From Bradyrhizobium quebecense (lineage in GTDB: Bacteria; Pseudomonadota; Alphaproteobacteria; Rhizobiales; Xanthobacteraceae): a DNA stretch of 64,000 bases. Location: the NCBI RefSeq assembly GCF_013373795.3, contig NZ_CP088022.1:6820001-6884000 (forward strand), in the 5' to 3' direction. Positions within the stretch are counted from its first letter, which is position 1; each line of letters opens with the position of its first letter. This document shows positions 9,316 to 18,192 of the stretch, piece by piece. The notes beneath the pieces are model-generated. The model was given only the letters and a program-made list of their open reading frames with translations, did not search any database and was not told where the DNA came from. The position numbers and the translations under genes are program-made.

Positions 9316-9962
9316 GGTTGGGAGATTCCTAGTTAGTTAGAAATGAGAGAACGCATTGGTCTCTCGGTTTGGTGGACGTGCCGAAAGGCGACGCATGCTA
9401 GAAACCCGGATGTATCGTCTTTGGTTGCCACTTAAAGCCCTAAGCTTTTTCCTAACTATGCTCCCCGCTAGATATTGTATATTCAACTCCAATACCCGCA
9501 AAATACAGCGGACGAACGCGTTCTTTTCGTCGTGCTGTAAGCGCGAACCGACCCCGCCGCAGAAGCACGTACATTGTCGGCGCGAACTACGCATTGAAGC
9601 GCTAGCTGCTCCGGCAGAGCGTCGATTACTGATGTCCGGCCATCTTTTATGGACGACGTTTGTGTGACGCCTCGCATCCGAGAGCGGGGCGTACTCATTT
9701 TGTTTAGGAAGTTTCTGCGCGCGGGCGCGCCGCCTTACAGGCTAACGATCCTGACGAACCTGACGAACCTGATCAGGCTGCTGAACATGATGAAAGCCGA
9801 ACATCTCTTTCGATGACTTAGGGGGCCGCGCCCGAATCCGAATGCCTGGGCGGGCGTCCGAGAAGCTGACCGGTGTGGGTCCGCCCCCCCCTCTGGACGT
9901 CCAACCGCATTTTTTAGTCGGAGCCGACTCGACATTTGTTCTTGTTATGTTCTAATCGCTGT
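9316..9962. other. Divergent intergenic region with a 9-bp tandem repeat
   Basis: These 647 bp separate the minus-strand operon from the plus-strand gene at 9963 and must hold both promoters. An AT-rich stretch lies around 9430-9500. TGACGAACC occurs twice in tandem at 9752-9769, followed by a decayed unit, echoing the repeat inside the VapE-like gene. Open frames here have no protein-like composition that I trust. Confidence 0.5.
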
Positions 9963-10358
9963 ATGAGTGACCGACCCGCCACCTGGCGCATTCCGACCCC
10001 AAAAGAGATGGAAAAGCTGGCTTCGACCGGCGGAAACAACCCTGCGACCCGGACTTTCGGGCCGCGCGACGAGATGCCGGCCGAATACTGGGAGTCGGTC
10101 GCCAACGATCCCCGCCTCGATGCCGAAGCACCCGGCCGTTCGAACCGGACGCTGCGGCTTTCCGAAATCTCGCGGCACCTGTTGCGGGTCTCCTGCGGTC
10201 GCTGCGGTCGCATCGTCGAGATTCAGAAGGTCGACGCCGCCCGCTTCTACGGTCCGGACGCGGTGTGGAAGGACGTCGGGCAACGGTTGCTCGACAACAC
10301 CTGCCAGCAGCGCACGGGTCGCTACGAAGAGGACGGCTGCTGGCCGAGATTCGAGTAA
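9963..10358 (+). CDS. Conserved hypothetical protein with short CxxC motif (131 aa)
   Basis: The 131-residue protein begins at the ATG of MSDRPATWRIP; a longer frame from 9936 adds a Cys-rich nonapeptide that looks unnatural. A CGRCGR motif lies near residue 77 and a further Cys near 124, perhaps a small zinc-binding unit, in a basic and polar protein. The composition resembles short uncharacterised proteins I associate with Rhizobiales. The role is unknown. It lies divergent to the clamp-loader-like operon. Confidence 0.6.
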   Translation: MSDRPATWRIPTPKEMEKLASTGGNNPATRTFGPRDEMPAEYWESVANDPRLDAEAPGRSNRTLRLSEISRHLLRVSCGRCGRIVEIQKVDAARFYGPDAVWKDVGQRLLDNTCQQRTGRYEEDGCWPRFE

Positions 10359-10385
10359 CTCATCCTGCCGCGTTCGGATGTTCCG

Positions 10386-10658
10386 ATGGCGCCGAAATAC
10401 CACCCCACGCCCCTGAGCGGAGGCAACAGGAAAGCATTGAAGAACGAGCTCGACCGAGCCCGCGCCATGACGACCGTGCTCGCGCGACAGTCGCACGAAC
10501 TTAGGGGCAAAGGCGAAGCTTTGATCCGGGAAGCCAACCGGTTGCTCTGCGAATCATGGAATGAACGAATGTGGGCCGATCGAGGTCCGTCGATCCGTCG
10601 CCGACAATCGACCAGGCGGTCAACGGCGGGTAGACCATCAGCGAAGAACCGACGATGA
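10386..10658 (+). CDS. Small hypothetical protein, probably with a recombined C-terminus
   Basis: The first 70 residues (ALKNELDRARAMTTVLARQ and following) have the charged helical look of a real protein. The last 15 or so codons overlap the antisense strand of the sir2 pseudogene and become Arg/Ser-rich. The natural 3' end was probably lost when the two sequences were joined. The gene follows the stop at 10358 by 27 bp. No family is recognised. Confidence 0.4.
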   Translation: MAPKYHPTPLSGGNRKALKNELDRARAMTTVLARQSHELRGKGEALIREANRLLCESWNERMWADRGPSIRRRQSTRRSTAGRPSAKNRR

Positions 10659-11286
10659 GCATGGCGGCAGCTTGTTCCATGGCTGCTTGGGCTGCAGCGA
10701 CATCGTGCGCGGCACGCTTTCACCTAAGAAAACAACGTCGGGCTTAAGGATACGCCGCAAGAGCCGCAAGGCGGAACGGTGAAGCCGGAAAAATCAAGAC
10801 GATCGATGTCGGCGTCGCCATCGGGCAACGCCACGGCGTCCAGACGGATCCAGTCGGTGTTGAGATTGGCCAGCACCTTCTGAAAGTCCGCTCGGGATGT
10901 TGTTGCCGAGCAAGCCATGCATCGCACGTGGTCAAGCCGTCCGTGCAGATCGACGACCTTCCTGCTTCCGGCGGCCTGGTGCAACCGATCGACGTTCTGC
11001 GTGAGGAGAAGCTGACATCCCCCGTTGGCCTCGAGCCTGGCCAAGGCATGGTGCGCATCGTTGGGCCGGGCCTGCCCGAACCGCCGCCAGCCGACCATGC
11101 TGCGCGCCCAATACCGACGGCGCGTCATCTCCTCAGCGAGGAATTCCTGGATGCGGACCGGCTGCGCGCGCTTCCAATTCCCGTTGCGATCGCGATAATC
11201 GGGAATGCCGGAGTTCGTGCTGCAGCCGGCTCCGGTCAGGACCGCCGATGTCTTTCAACGAAGGATTTGATCGACGCATTTGCCAT
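10626..11286 (-). pseudogene. Sir2-family NAD-dependent deacylase, decayed by frameshifts
   Basis: Sirtuin motifs appear in order on the minus strand but in different frames. MANASIKSFVERHRR starts at 11286 and soon hits a stop. The next frame gives VLTGAGCSTNSGIPDYRD (NAD-binding), then LLLTQNVDRLHQAAG with the catalytic HGRLDHVRC, and zinc Cys pairs VRCMAC and PPCGSC. A third frame gives ILKPDVVFLGESVPR and a fourth gives AAAMLIVGSSLMVYP near 10630. At least three single-base shifts and loss of the C-terminal Rossmann part show that it is inactive. Confidence 0.82.
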
Positions 11287-11306
11287 TGCGATACGCGCGG
11301 CCGACA

Positions 11307-11551
11307 CTAGTTCCGCTTAGGAGCGGCGGAAAAAGCACCCATTCTCATTGAAGAACCTTCGGCATGTTCATAATGCTTGAACGCGCCTTTGATCTTCTCA
11401 ACGATTGAATCTGACACCACTTCGCTCTCCCCGGGCCTGGCTCCATCTTGATAACGACGTGGAGATAGTCAACCTGCTGATTAGGCCGGTGTCGCCCCCA
11501 CAGTCGAGCGGACTTGCGGGCTTTCGGCGAGACCACCGCCGCACAAAGCAA
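11307..11551 (-). pseudogene. Degenerate small ORF of unknown family
   Basis: Two overlapping minus-strand frames look like pieces of one protein: QQVDYLHVVIKMEPGPG (about 11455-11430) and, one frame over, VVSDSIVEKIKGAFKHYEH ending at 11307. A single base change near 11425 would join them. A GTG at 11420 with an upstream GGGGAGAG could start a 37-residue peptide instead. The remainder of the interval to 11787 holds nothing I can support. Confidence 0.3.
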
Positions 11552-11787
11552 TCACTTGAGCTGCCAATCGCTCTCTCCGCATCGCTGTACACATGGCGAA
11601 CAATCGCCTCTGGTCAGCTGAGCTGCCCCGCTGTCGCGCTCTATATGATTTTGGAGAGCCAGCGATCCTCCGACTGATGGTCCAACGATAAGACTCTCAA
11701 CTCTATCCACTCGCCGATCGATCCAGCTGCCAAGAGACTTCCCTTCCGCGCTTTGCGCCGAGAACCATTTAACGAAGGAGACTATCC

Positions 11788-12144
11788 GTGAACCATCGCG
11801 ACAATAGTGATGAAATGAATTCCGCTATCAAGCGGCTCACTGCCTTGGGCATTCGTCACCAGCAAACTTCCCCGTTCCAAATCAAGGTCGGCCCCTACAA
11901 TTTCTATCCGAACAAGGGGACGATCTACCTGGACGGCGCGAAAACGGCACTTACCGAGCGCGGCCTCGAGAAATTCCTGACTATTCTGAACAACGTCCGC
12001 ACCCTGAATAAAAGCGATTCAAAGAGAGCATCTTCCAACAAATTCGCTCTGCACGAGGAGGAGCGACCCAAAGAGTTCGATATCAGATCGGCTATTGAAG
12101 ATGACGATGAGAAAATCCGTTTCACAATTCGAAGCGCCCCGTAA
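11788..12144 (+). CDS. Hypothetical protein (118 aa) of the small-gene cluster
   Basis: The GTG start has a good ribosome site, GAAGGAG, 7 nt upstream. Residues 15-75 look like a compact domain (FQIKVGPYNFYPNKGTIYLD); the C-terminal third is charged and probably flexible. No known family is recognised; the style resembles small accessory proteins of plasmids and ICEs. The next gene follows after 39 bp in the same direction. Confidence 0.65.
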   Translation: MNHRDNSDEMNSAIKRLTALGIRHQQTSPFQIKVGPYNFYPNKGTIYLDGAKTALTERGLEKFLTILNNVRTLNKSDSKRASSNKFALHEEERPKEFDIRSAIEDDDEKIRFTIRSAP

Positions 12145-12183
12145 GCGCCTGCCTTCCCGGTAACAAAGTCGGACTGAGCTCGA

Positions 12184-12417
12184 ATGTTCATAAAATATAG
12201 CCACAAACGCCTCGAGACCCGCATCAATGATGTGCTCCTCAGCGGATACGCTAAGGAGTCCGAGGCCACCTTTCTTTATAGCATCTCCATGCAGATCGAC
12301 AAATTCGGTATGCGCACCCATCTGTCCGAGCGACAAACGGATTGTCTTTTCGACATCCTCAGTCGGATCGAACGGCGAATTTCGCTCCGAAATGACGAAT
12401 GCGCGTCTACAAGGTGA
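12184..12417 (+). CDS. Small hypothetical protein (77 aa)
   Basis: A 77-residue frame beginning MFIKYSHKRLETRINDVLLS, with mixed helix-forming composition, no membrane segment and no recognised domain. The ribosome site is weak. It lies between the 118-residue protein and the PD-(D/E)XK nuclease in one plus-strand run, which supports it being a gene. Confidence 0.45.
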   Translation: MFIKYSHKRLETRINDVLLSGYAKESEATFLYSISMQIDKFGMRTHLSERQTDCLFDILSRIERRISLRNDECASTR

Positions 12418-12528
12418 GGAACATTCGTCCTGTCGGACTGGACTTAATTTTTGTCCGATCATCAATTCCATCGGCGGTCGCTCGAATCCCTCTTGCCACA
12501 ACGGCGAAACAAGAGAGAGAGAGACACC

Positions 12529-13725
12529 TTGAGCAACACCGAAGCAACGACACCGGCCTCCGCTTCATCAAGCACCCGGAAAAGAAAGCCTAAATTCACG
12601 CAACTCGGCCGCGTCCCCTGGGTGCCAGAGCGGCTTCTTCAGGAATACGGCGGCATATGCGATATTGATAGCCGGTTCCGGCGCGCCCAGCGACTTCTGA
12701 GTGTCTTTTGGATGCGGGACCACGAGATTCCAACAGGTAGCGCCGATGGCGATCGCTTCTCGCATCTCGCCTCGCATCTCAGCGCCGATGCGGCAGAAGC
12801 AGGGCTCAACTTCCACTCCCCAGAACTTCATCTGCTTGCGCTGAGGGAGCTCCTACTTATGCGCGAGGAGGATGCCGCCGTTGACGAGGACCGATTGCTT
12901 TCGAACCCGTTGAGTTCGATGCCGCTGGCCGTGAACCTCTTCGGTCCATTGGCCCTCGACACTAAATTCGGCTCCAAGGTCCTTCGTCAATTGCTCCCAG
13001 ATTTCGTCCATTCGGTCCAGCGTGTTGCCTGGGAGCACAGCCCGGGGCGCAAAGATCCACGCTACCTCTCCGACCGTACAGCGTTCGATCTAGCCATTCA
13101 TGTCGCTACGCCCCAAGGCGAACCAGGCATCGTCTATGTCGAAGTCAAGCTGAGCGAGGACTTGCTTGGCCCAGTGGCACGGTGGCGCGATCGTTACTCT
13201 GAGGCACTTCATGAGGTTAAGCTTTACAAAAACCCGGACAGTCCCATCCTCCGCTCGGCGCCAATAGAGCAGCTTTTCCGAGAACACGCGATCGCGCAGC
13301 TCTCCGTAGACAACGGCATCGTCCCACGCGCGATGTTCATTGCCATCGGGCCGCGCCTCAACCGACGAGTCCAAGCCGCCTTCCGTGTCTATGCCAACGA
13401 GCTTCTGCCGGTCGACGGGACCGATCCAACCCGCGTCGCCTTCCAGCACTTTACGCTCGAAGCCTTCATTGACGCCATTGACGTCGCGGGCGACCGAGAG
13501 ACGGCAGATCGATTGTGGCAGCGATACTGTAACTTCCAGCGGATCTACGACGCCGCGCTCAACGTCCTCGCGCCCAAGGCAGGTCTGAGTGGCTCGCCGC
13601 GTTCGCCGAAAATGGTGAATGAATCAGGCAATGCCTCTCGGAAGCAAGATCGACAGCGGTCCGCGGAGCAACCGCGCACCTCTGAACCTCAATCCGGGGA
13701 GAAAAAGGAAGATCAGCATGCTTGA
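12529..13725 (+). CDS. PD-(D/E)XK-type putative restriction endonuclease (PGN_0703-like)
   Basis: I place the start at the TTG at 12529, behind a long GAGAGAGAGA purine tract; the upstream ATG at 12451 adds 26 unlikely residues. The 398-residue product has a nuclease signature, D187 (FDLAIHV) and E205-x-K207 (YVEVKLS), the metal-binding triad of PD-(D/E)XK enzymes. The overall layout is that of PGN_0703-type putative restriction endonucleases, which occur in mobile islands. The last 50 residues are polar and disordered. It overlaps the start of the DUF2958 gene by 8 bp. The DNA substrate and specificity are unknown. Confidence 0.65.
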   Translation: MSNTEATTPASASSSTRKRKPKFTQLGRVPWVPERLLQEYGGICDIDSRFRRAQRLLSVFWMRDHEIPTGSADGDRFSHLASHLSADAAEAGLNFHSPELHLLALRELLLMREEDAAVDEDRLLSNPLSSMPLAVNLFGPLALDTKFGSKVLRQLLPDFVHSVQRVAWEHSPGRKDPRYLSDRTAFDLAIHVATPQGEPGIVYVEVKLSEDLLGPVARWRDRYSEALHEVKLYKNPDSPILRSAPIEQLFREHAIAQLSVDNGIVPRAMFIAIGPRLNRRVQAAFRVYANELLPVDGTDPTRVAFQHFTLEAFIDAIDVAGDRETADRLWQRYCNFQRIYDAALNVLAPKAGLSGSPRSPKMVNESGNASRKQDRQRSAEQPRTSEPQSGEKKEDQHA

Positions 13726-14059
13726 CGACGATCTTCTTGGAGTGGACGATCGGGTCAGGTTGTTGATTAACGCCTTGGCTAACGAACGTGATCCATATCC
13801 GGTTGTAAAAATCTTTACACCGGATGCGAACGCAACCTGGCTGATCTCGGAATGTGACCCTGACGAACCGGATCGGCTGTTCGGCTTGTGCGACCTCGGT
13901 CTTAATTTTCCTGAACTCGGTTGGGTCAACCTATCGGAAATCAAGGAAGTCAGAGGCCGCCTGGGGCTCCCGGTCGAACGCGACGCCAATTTCGTCGCCA
14001 ACAAGCCGCTGTCGTCTTACGCCGAGGAAGCCCGCGCCAAAGGCCGCATCATTACTTAA
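13718..14059 (+). CDS. DUF2958 family protein
   Basis: This 113-residue protein starts at the ATG of MLDDDLLGVDDRVRLLINAL, with a GGAAG ribosome site, overlapping the nuclease stop. The pattern VKIFTPDANATWLISECDPD, then RLFGLCDLG and ELGWVNLSEI, is the DUF2958 signature. Members are common on plasmids and conjugative elements; the function is unknown. A strong hairpin follows the stop, so this gene probably ends the transcript. Confidence 0.88.
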   Translation: MLDDDLLGVDDRVRLLINALANERDPYPVVKIFTPDANATWLISECDPDEPDRLFGLCDLGLNFPELGWVNLSEIKEVRGRLGLPVERDANFVANKPLSSYAEEARAKGRIIT

Positions 14060-14065
14060 CATCAT

Positions 14066-14095
14066 CAAGGGCGGTGGATAGAACCGCCGCCCTTG
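14066..14095 (+). terminator. Hairpin terminator after the DUF2958 gene
   Basis: A perfect 9-bp stem CAAGGGCGG / CCGCCCTTG with a 12-nt loop lies 6 bp after the stop. The downstream T-run is poor, so it may be a factor-assisted or bidirectional terminator. Confidence 0.6.
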
Positions 14096-14205
14096 GTTGA
14101 AACCACTATCGATCGGGAGACCACCGTAACAACACTAGACCCCTTGCACGAATCGGGCGCCAGCCTCAGATACATCGGCGTAATTTACGGAAGCGCAGTG
14201 CCGTT

Positions 14206-14865
14206 ATGATTCTTACGTATGCCATCGGCGACATCCATGGCTGCATGGTCAAGCTCGAAGAACTTATCCGTCGCTGTGACAATGACGCCGCCGGCCGGCC
14301 AATGCGATATGTGTTCCTAGGCGACTATGTCGACCGGGGGCCCGATAGTCGGAGCGTCGTACCGTTTCTGATGGAACTCCAGCGAGCCCACACTGGCCGG
14401 GATATCTTCCTCAAGGGAAATCACGAGGATCTTCTGGTCGCGGCCGCAGACAGCGACTTCTTCGAGGATCGCTGGCTGGACAATGGCGGAGTTGAGACGC
14501 TCGAAAGCTACGGGGTAACAAGCGCCGCCGAACTCCCCGAGGACCACGTTCATTGGCTTCGAAAGCTCCCGTTGTTTTTCGACGATAGCCGGCGCTTTTT
14601 CGTGCACGCCGGTGTCCACCCGGACCGCCCTCTCGACCGGCAAGATGAAGACGATCTACTCTGGATCAGAAAGCGATTTCTTTTATCGGAAAGGGAATAC
14701 GGGCGTCTTATCGTTCATGGTCACACACCGCTGGCTAGTTGGCGACCGGACCTCCGTGCCAATCGCCTGAACTTGGATACCGGGGCAGTCTTCGGTGGCC
14801 CACTGACTGCAGCTGTCTTCGAGGCGGACGAAACCGGTCCGAAGGGTTTCATTGCGGCCGATTAG
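14206..14865 (+). CDS. PPP-family metallophosphoesterase (serine/threonine-type phosphatase)
   Basis: All core PPP motifs of this 219-residue protein are present: GDIHG at 8-12, GDYVDRGPDS at 39-48, GNHE at 71-74, then HAGVHPD and the late HGHTPL. These bind two metals and hydrolyse phosphoesters. The length matches bacterial PrpA/PrpB and phage-lambda-type phosphatases acting on phosphoproteins or small phosphorylated compounds. It is monocistronic, 110 bp past the terminator. The true substrate cannot be told from sequence. Confidence 0.9.
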   Translation: MILTYAIGDIHGCMVKLEELIRRCDNDAAGRPMRYVFLGDYVDRGPDSRSVVPFLMELQRAHTGRDIFLKGNHEDLLVAAADSDFFEDRWLDNGGVETLESYGVTSAAELPEDHVHWLRKLPLFFDDSRRFFVHAGVHPDRPLDRQDEDDLLWIRKRFLLSEREYGRLIVHGHTPLASWRPDLRANRLNLDTGAVFGGPLTAAVFEADETGPKGFIAAD

Positions 14866-15180
14866 TTAGACCTGGCGGTCGTCTTCGTGAAGGTCAGCAA
14901 GCGTACCGCCGCGCTACTCAGTCGTGTGAAACGCTCTACCCATTGCGCGATATTTCACTTAGCGGCGTAGGCTTGGCCCTTTCTCAGCGCTATATTAATT
15001 AAGAGGTCAGTTCCTATCCATCTGTCTGTCTATCCACCTATCCACCGACCCGTCACCCACCCCCGACCTACCCGCCATCCATCAGACGGGAAATAAAATC
15101 CCGTCTGCGCTTTGCCGAGAAAACCATTATTTGGGACGTTGCCACGCGTTCGTCTGCCGGCGGTCAATGCGAAATTCGGA
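14866..15180. other. Intergenic region with short repeats and a perfect hairpin
   Basis: No gene is seen. From about 15013 a pyrimidine-rich run of TCCATC, TGTC and TCCACC units precedes a perfect 9-bp inverted repeat, CAGACGGGA / TCCCGTCTG, at 15083-15107 with an A/T-only 7-nt loop. It could be a terminator or an operator. Confidence 0.5.
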
Positions 15181-15420
15181 CTAATCCCTCTTTCGATCCG
15201 GTCGTACGAGATCGATCACCGATACATCGAGGGCCCGGGCGAATTCATACAGCGTTAGAACGGTTGGGTTGCGCACCCCCGCTCCAGGCCGCTGAGATGC
15301 TTCGGAATGAGCCCCGACCGCGCCTCCTCCCCTTCCTGAGTCAGCCCCTTCGCCGACGCAGCCGTTGGCCAGCGGCAGGTAACATCGAAACCTTATTTCT
15401 GAATCCAAAGAGGCGAAGCT
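15181..15420 (-). pseudogene. XRE-family HTH regulator, frameshifted remnant
   Basis: On the minus strand the pieces GQRLRRRRG, LTQEGEEARSGLIPKHLSG then LERG, and VRNPTVLTLYEFARALDVS then VIDLVRPDRKRD lie consecutively in three different frames. Together they spell a Cro/CI-type DNA-binding domain, including the recognition-helix region and the following helices. At least two single-base shifts break it, and no start region is evident. Confidence 0.65.
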
Positions 15421-15481
15421 GCTGGGTGGACTCCCTTCGGCTTGAAGCGCCCTCGCCACATTGACGTAACAGGAAAGCGAA

Positions 15482-16060
15482 ATGCGTCTGATCTCAGCGA
15501 TACTGCTCCTCGCTCTTTACGCTTGCAGCGCAGGCGCCGAGGAAATCTCCTTTTATCAACGGGAGACGGACAGCTGGTGGTCGGTGTTTGGCGGAGCCGA
15601 CGCCGAGACAGGGCAAGCCACCTGCTACGGCCGCGCGAATAAAAAGGACGGATCATTCATTCAAATTCATCGTTCCCTGGTTGACGGTGAAATCTGGGCC
15701 ATCATCCACAACACCGCGTGGGAGATCGAGGGGCAGGACCGTGGTCAGCTTCGTTGGAACTTCTTCGGTGCCAAAGGCGCTCTCGTCAACGGCGCGGACT
15801 TCGAGTTCGTCGTCAAGGACAAGAATACGATTCTAGTCTTGCAGATCGAGCCCAAGCGCTTCTCAGACGCTATTTGGAATACCCGATACTTCACTCTGGT
15901 AATGCCGGGCAACCTCCAGAATCTCTCTGCCAGCTTCGAAAGCAAGGGAAGCACGATGCTCGCCCCGCTGGCAGAGTGCGTCAAACAGAACGAGAGGAAA
16001 TACAAGAACTTCAAGCCGTCCCTCGAAAAGGTCCCGGACGCAATCAAAAAGCAGCTTTAG
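15482..16060 (+). CDS. Putative exported protein of unknown function
   Basis: The 192-residue protein starts at 15482 after AGGAAAG. Residues 1-19 form a signal peptide (short basic start, hydrophobic ISAILLLALYACSAGA core) with a likely AGA-EE cleavage; the Cys at 15 is not in a clean lipobox. The mature part is rich in Trp and Tyr and appears beta-rich. No known domain is recognised. The ligase gene starts 35 bp later, so the two may be co-transcribed. Confidence 0.65.
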   Translation: MRLISAILLLALYACSAGAEEISFYQRETDSWWSVFGGADAETGQATCYGRANKKDGSFIQIHRSLVDGEIWAIIHNTAWEIEGQDRGQLRWNFFGAKGALVNGADFEFVVKDKNTILVLQIEPKRFSDAIWNTRYFTLVMPGNLQNLSASFESKGSTMLAPLAECVKQNERKYKNFKPSLEKVPDAIKKQL

Positions 16061-16464
16061 GCGCGACGCCGGCGAGATTGCAAAACGGAGATCGCATGAA
16101 AAGCGCCGAGATCAACAGACCCCGCGCCTGGAATGGCAACAAACTAGCCGGCGACTGGTTAGTGAGCCTCAAGATTGATGGCGTCCGTGCTATTTGGCAC
16201 GACGAGCAAGGCTGGCTAAGCCGAGCCAAAAAACCGCTCTACAACCTTCCACCATGCCGGCAAGGCCGCCCCCGCGATTGCGAGGTTTTCGTCGGAACGT
16301 TTCGCGACACTATCAAAGCGACGCGCACCAAATTCGTAAACGGCAACACGCCCGCCATTCTACCAACGCACATGTACGGCCTCGAACCGCTCGATCCGCG
16401 CCTCCGTTGGGGCACGCTAACCAATCCGACCCCCGACGACATCCTCGCCCAGCTTCAACGCGCC

Positions 16465-16470
16465 AACGAC
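16465..16470. repeat. Target-site duplication, left (AACGAC)
   Basis: AACGAC precedes the left IS end TGCGCGTTCC and is repeated at 19150-19155. Confidence 0.85.
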
Positions 16471-16640
16471 TGCGCGTTCCAGACGATCGTGATCACCGTT
16501 TCCAGGGGATCGTGATCACCAATTCCACAGGATCGTGATCGCTATTTCCAGCGGATCATGATCGGGGACAGCGAGCCGGACACCACTGACAGTCTGCAAC
16601 CCAGGTAGCTTGATCTTTTGCCCGACAGCAGAGGATCGAG

Positions 16641-18179
16641 ATGCCGACAGAGAGACTGTCCATGCGCCACATTCGCGAAGTTTTACGCCTGCACTACAGC
16701 GTCGGCATGTCGCAGCGCGCGGTTGCCCGCAGCCTCGGCCTGGCCCAGGGCACGGTCAACAAGTACCTCAACCTAGCGCGCCGGGCCGGCCTGACCTGGC
16801 CGTTGCCGCCGGAGCTCGATGACGATGTCCGGCTCGAGAACCGGCTGTTTCCGCCACCGTCCGATTTGCCCAGCGACGAGCGGCCGCAGCCGGATTGGGC
16901 GCTCGTGCATCGCGAGCTGCGGCGGAGGAACGTCACGCTGATGTTGTTGTGGGAGGAGTATTGCGGCTCCCACTCCGACAGTTTCAGCTATTCGTGGTTC
17001 TGCGAACGCTACAGGGAGTGGGCCAGCCGCCTCAAGCCGACCCTGCGCCAGGTTCATGTCGCCGGCGAGAAGCTGTTCGTCGACTATTCTGGCCACACCA
17101 TGGAGGTGGTTGACGGGCTCACCGGCGAGGTGCGCAGCGCGCAGATCTTCGTCGCCGTGCTCGGTGCCTCGAACTACACCTACGCCGAGGCCAGCCTCAG
17201 CCAGAGCCTGCCGGACTGGATCGGCTCGCACGTCCGCGCCTTTGCCTATTTCGGCGGCACCGCCCGGCAGACGGTGAGCGACAATCTGAAGGCCGGCATC
17301 ACCCGGGCCTGCTTTCACGAGCCGATGGTGAACCGGACCTATGCCGATCTCGCCCGCCATTACCGCACCGCCATTGTGCCGGCGCGGCCGTATCGTCCGC
17401 GCGACAAGGCCAAGGTCGAAGTCGGGGTCCAGATCGTCGGGCGATGGATTCTGGCGCGCCTGCGCAACCGCCGCTTCTTCTCGCTCGCCGCCCTCAACGA
17501 GGCAATTTACGCACTCCTTGTCGAGCTGAACGATCGACCTCTCCGGAGCTGGGGACGAAGCCGGCGCGACCTGTTCGAGGAGCTCGATCGCCCGGCGCTG
17601 ACCCCCTTGCCGGATGAGCCCTACGAGTATGCCGAGTGGAAGCGCTGCCGGGTCAATCTCGACTATCATATCGAGATTGCCAAACATTATTACAGCGTGC
17701 CTCACCACCTCGTGCATCAGGAGGTCGAGGCACGGATCACCCTCAAAACCGTCGAGATTTTCCTGCGCGGCAAGCGTGTCGCCTCGCATCTGCGCAGCAC
17801 CCTGCCGCATCGTCCGACGACGATCCCCGAGCATATGCCAAGCTCGCATCGCCGCTACCGCGACTGGACCCACGAGCGCATCCGCTCCGAAGCCGCCAAG
17901 GTGGGGCCCGACGCCGAGACCCTGATCGACGTCATCCTGCGCTCGCGGCCGCATCCGGAGCAGGGCTTCCGCTCGGCCATCGGCATTCTCGGGCTGGTCA
18001 AACGCTATGGCCAGGAGCGCGTCGACGCCGCCTGCGCCCGTGCCCTTTTGCTCAATGCCCGTTCCTACAAATCGGTCGCTGCCATCCTCAAGAACGGCAC
18101 CGACAAAACCGCGCCTCCGACCCAGGACGCACCCATCCTCTTCCACGCCAACATCCGCGGCCGCGGTTACTACAACTGA
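16641..18179 (+). CDS. istA: IS21-family transposase IstA (second element type)
   Basis: This 512-residue DDE transposase has an N-terminal helix-turn-helix at about 24-42 (SQRAVARSLGLAQGTVNKYL) and the catalytic core D148 (VDYSG), D214 (VSDNLKAG), E260 (KAKVEV). Length is normal for the long IS21 transposases and the frame is intact. It is followed 13 bp later by istB. A 457-codon antisense frame is only a shadow. Confidence 0.97.
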   Translation: MPTERLSMRHIREVLRLHYSVGMSQRAVARSLGLAQGTVNKYLNLARRAGLTWPLPPELDDDVRLENRLFPPPSDLPSDERPQPDWALVHRELRRRNVTLMLLWEEYCGSHSDSFSYSWFCERYREWASRLKPTLRQVHVAGEKLFVDYSGHTMEVVDGLTGEVRSAQIFVAVLGASNYTYAEASLSQSLPDWIGSHVRAFAYFGGTARQTVSDNLKAGITRACFHEPMVNRTYADLARHYRTAIVPARPYRPRDKAKVEVGVQIVGRWILARLRNRRFFSLAALNEAIYALLVELNDRPLRSWGRSRRDLFEELDRPALTPLPDEPYEYAEWKRCRVNLDYHIEIAKHYYSVPHHLVHQEVEARITLKTVEIFLRGKRVASHLRSTLPHRPTTIPEHMPSSHRRYRDWTHERIRSEAAKVGPDAETLIDVILRSRPHPEQGFRSAIGILGLVKRYGQERVDAACARALLLNARSYKSVAAILKNGTDKTAPPTQDAPILFHANIRGRGYYN

Positions 18180-18192
18180 TCAGGAGATCATC

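Noticed and set aside
16480..16570. GATCGTGATCACC repeats resembling a small CRISPR array
   Set aside because: Irregular spacing and mirrored copies at 19080-19140 show they are IS21 multiple terminal repeats.
16773..18146. 457-codon minus-strand ORF opposite istA
   Set aside because: Exact antisense shadow of an intact transposase; no independent motifs or ribosome site.
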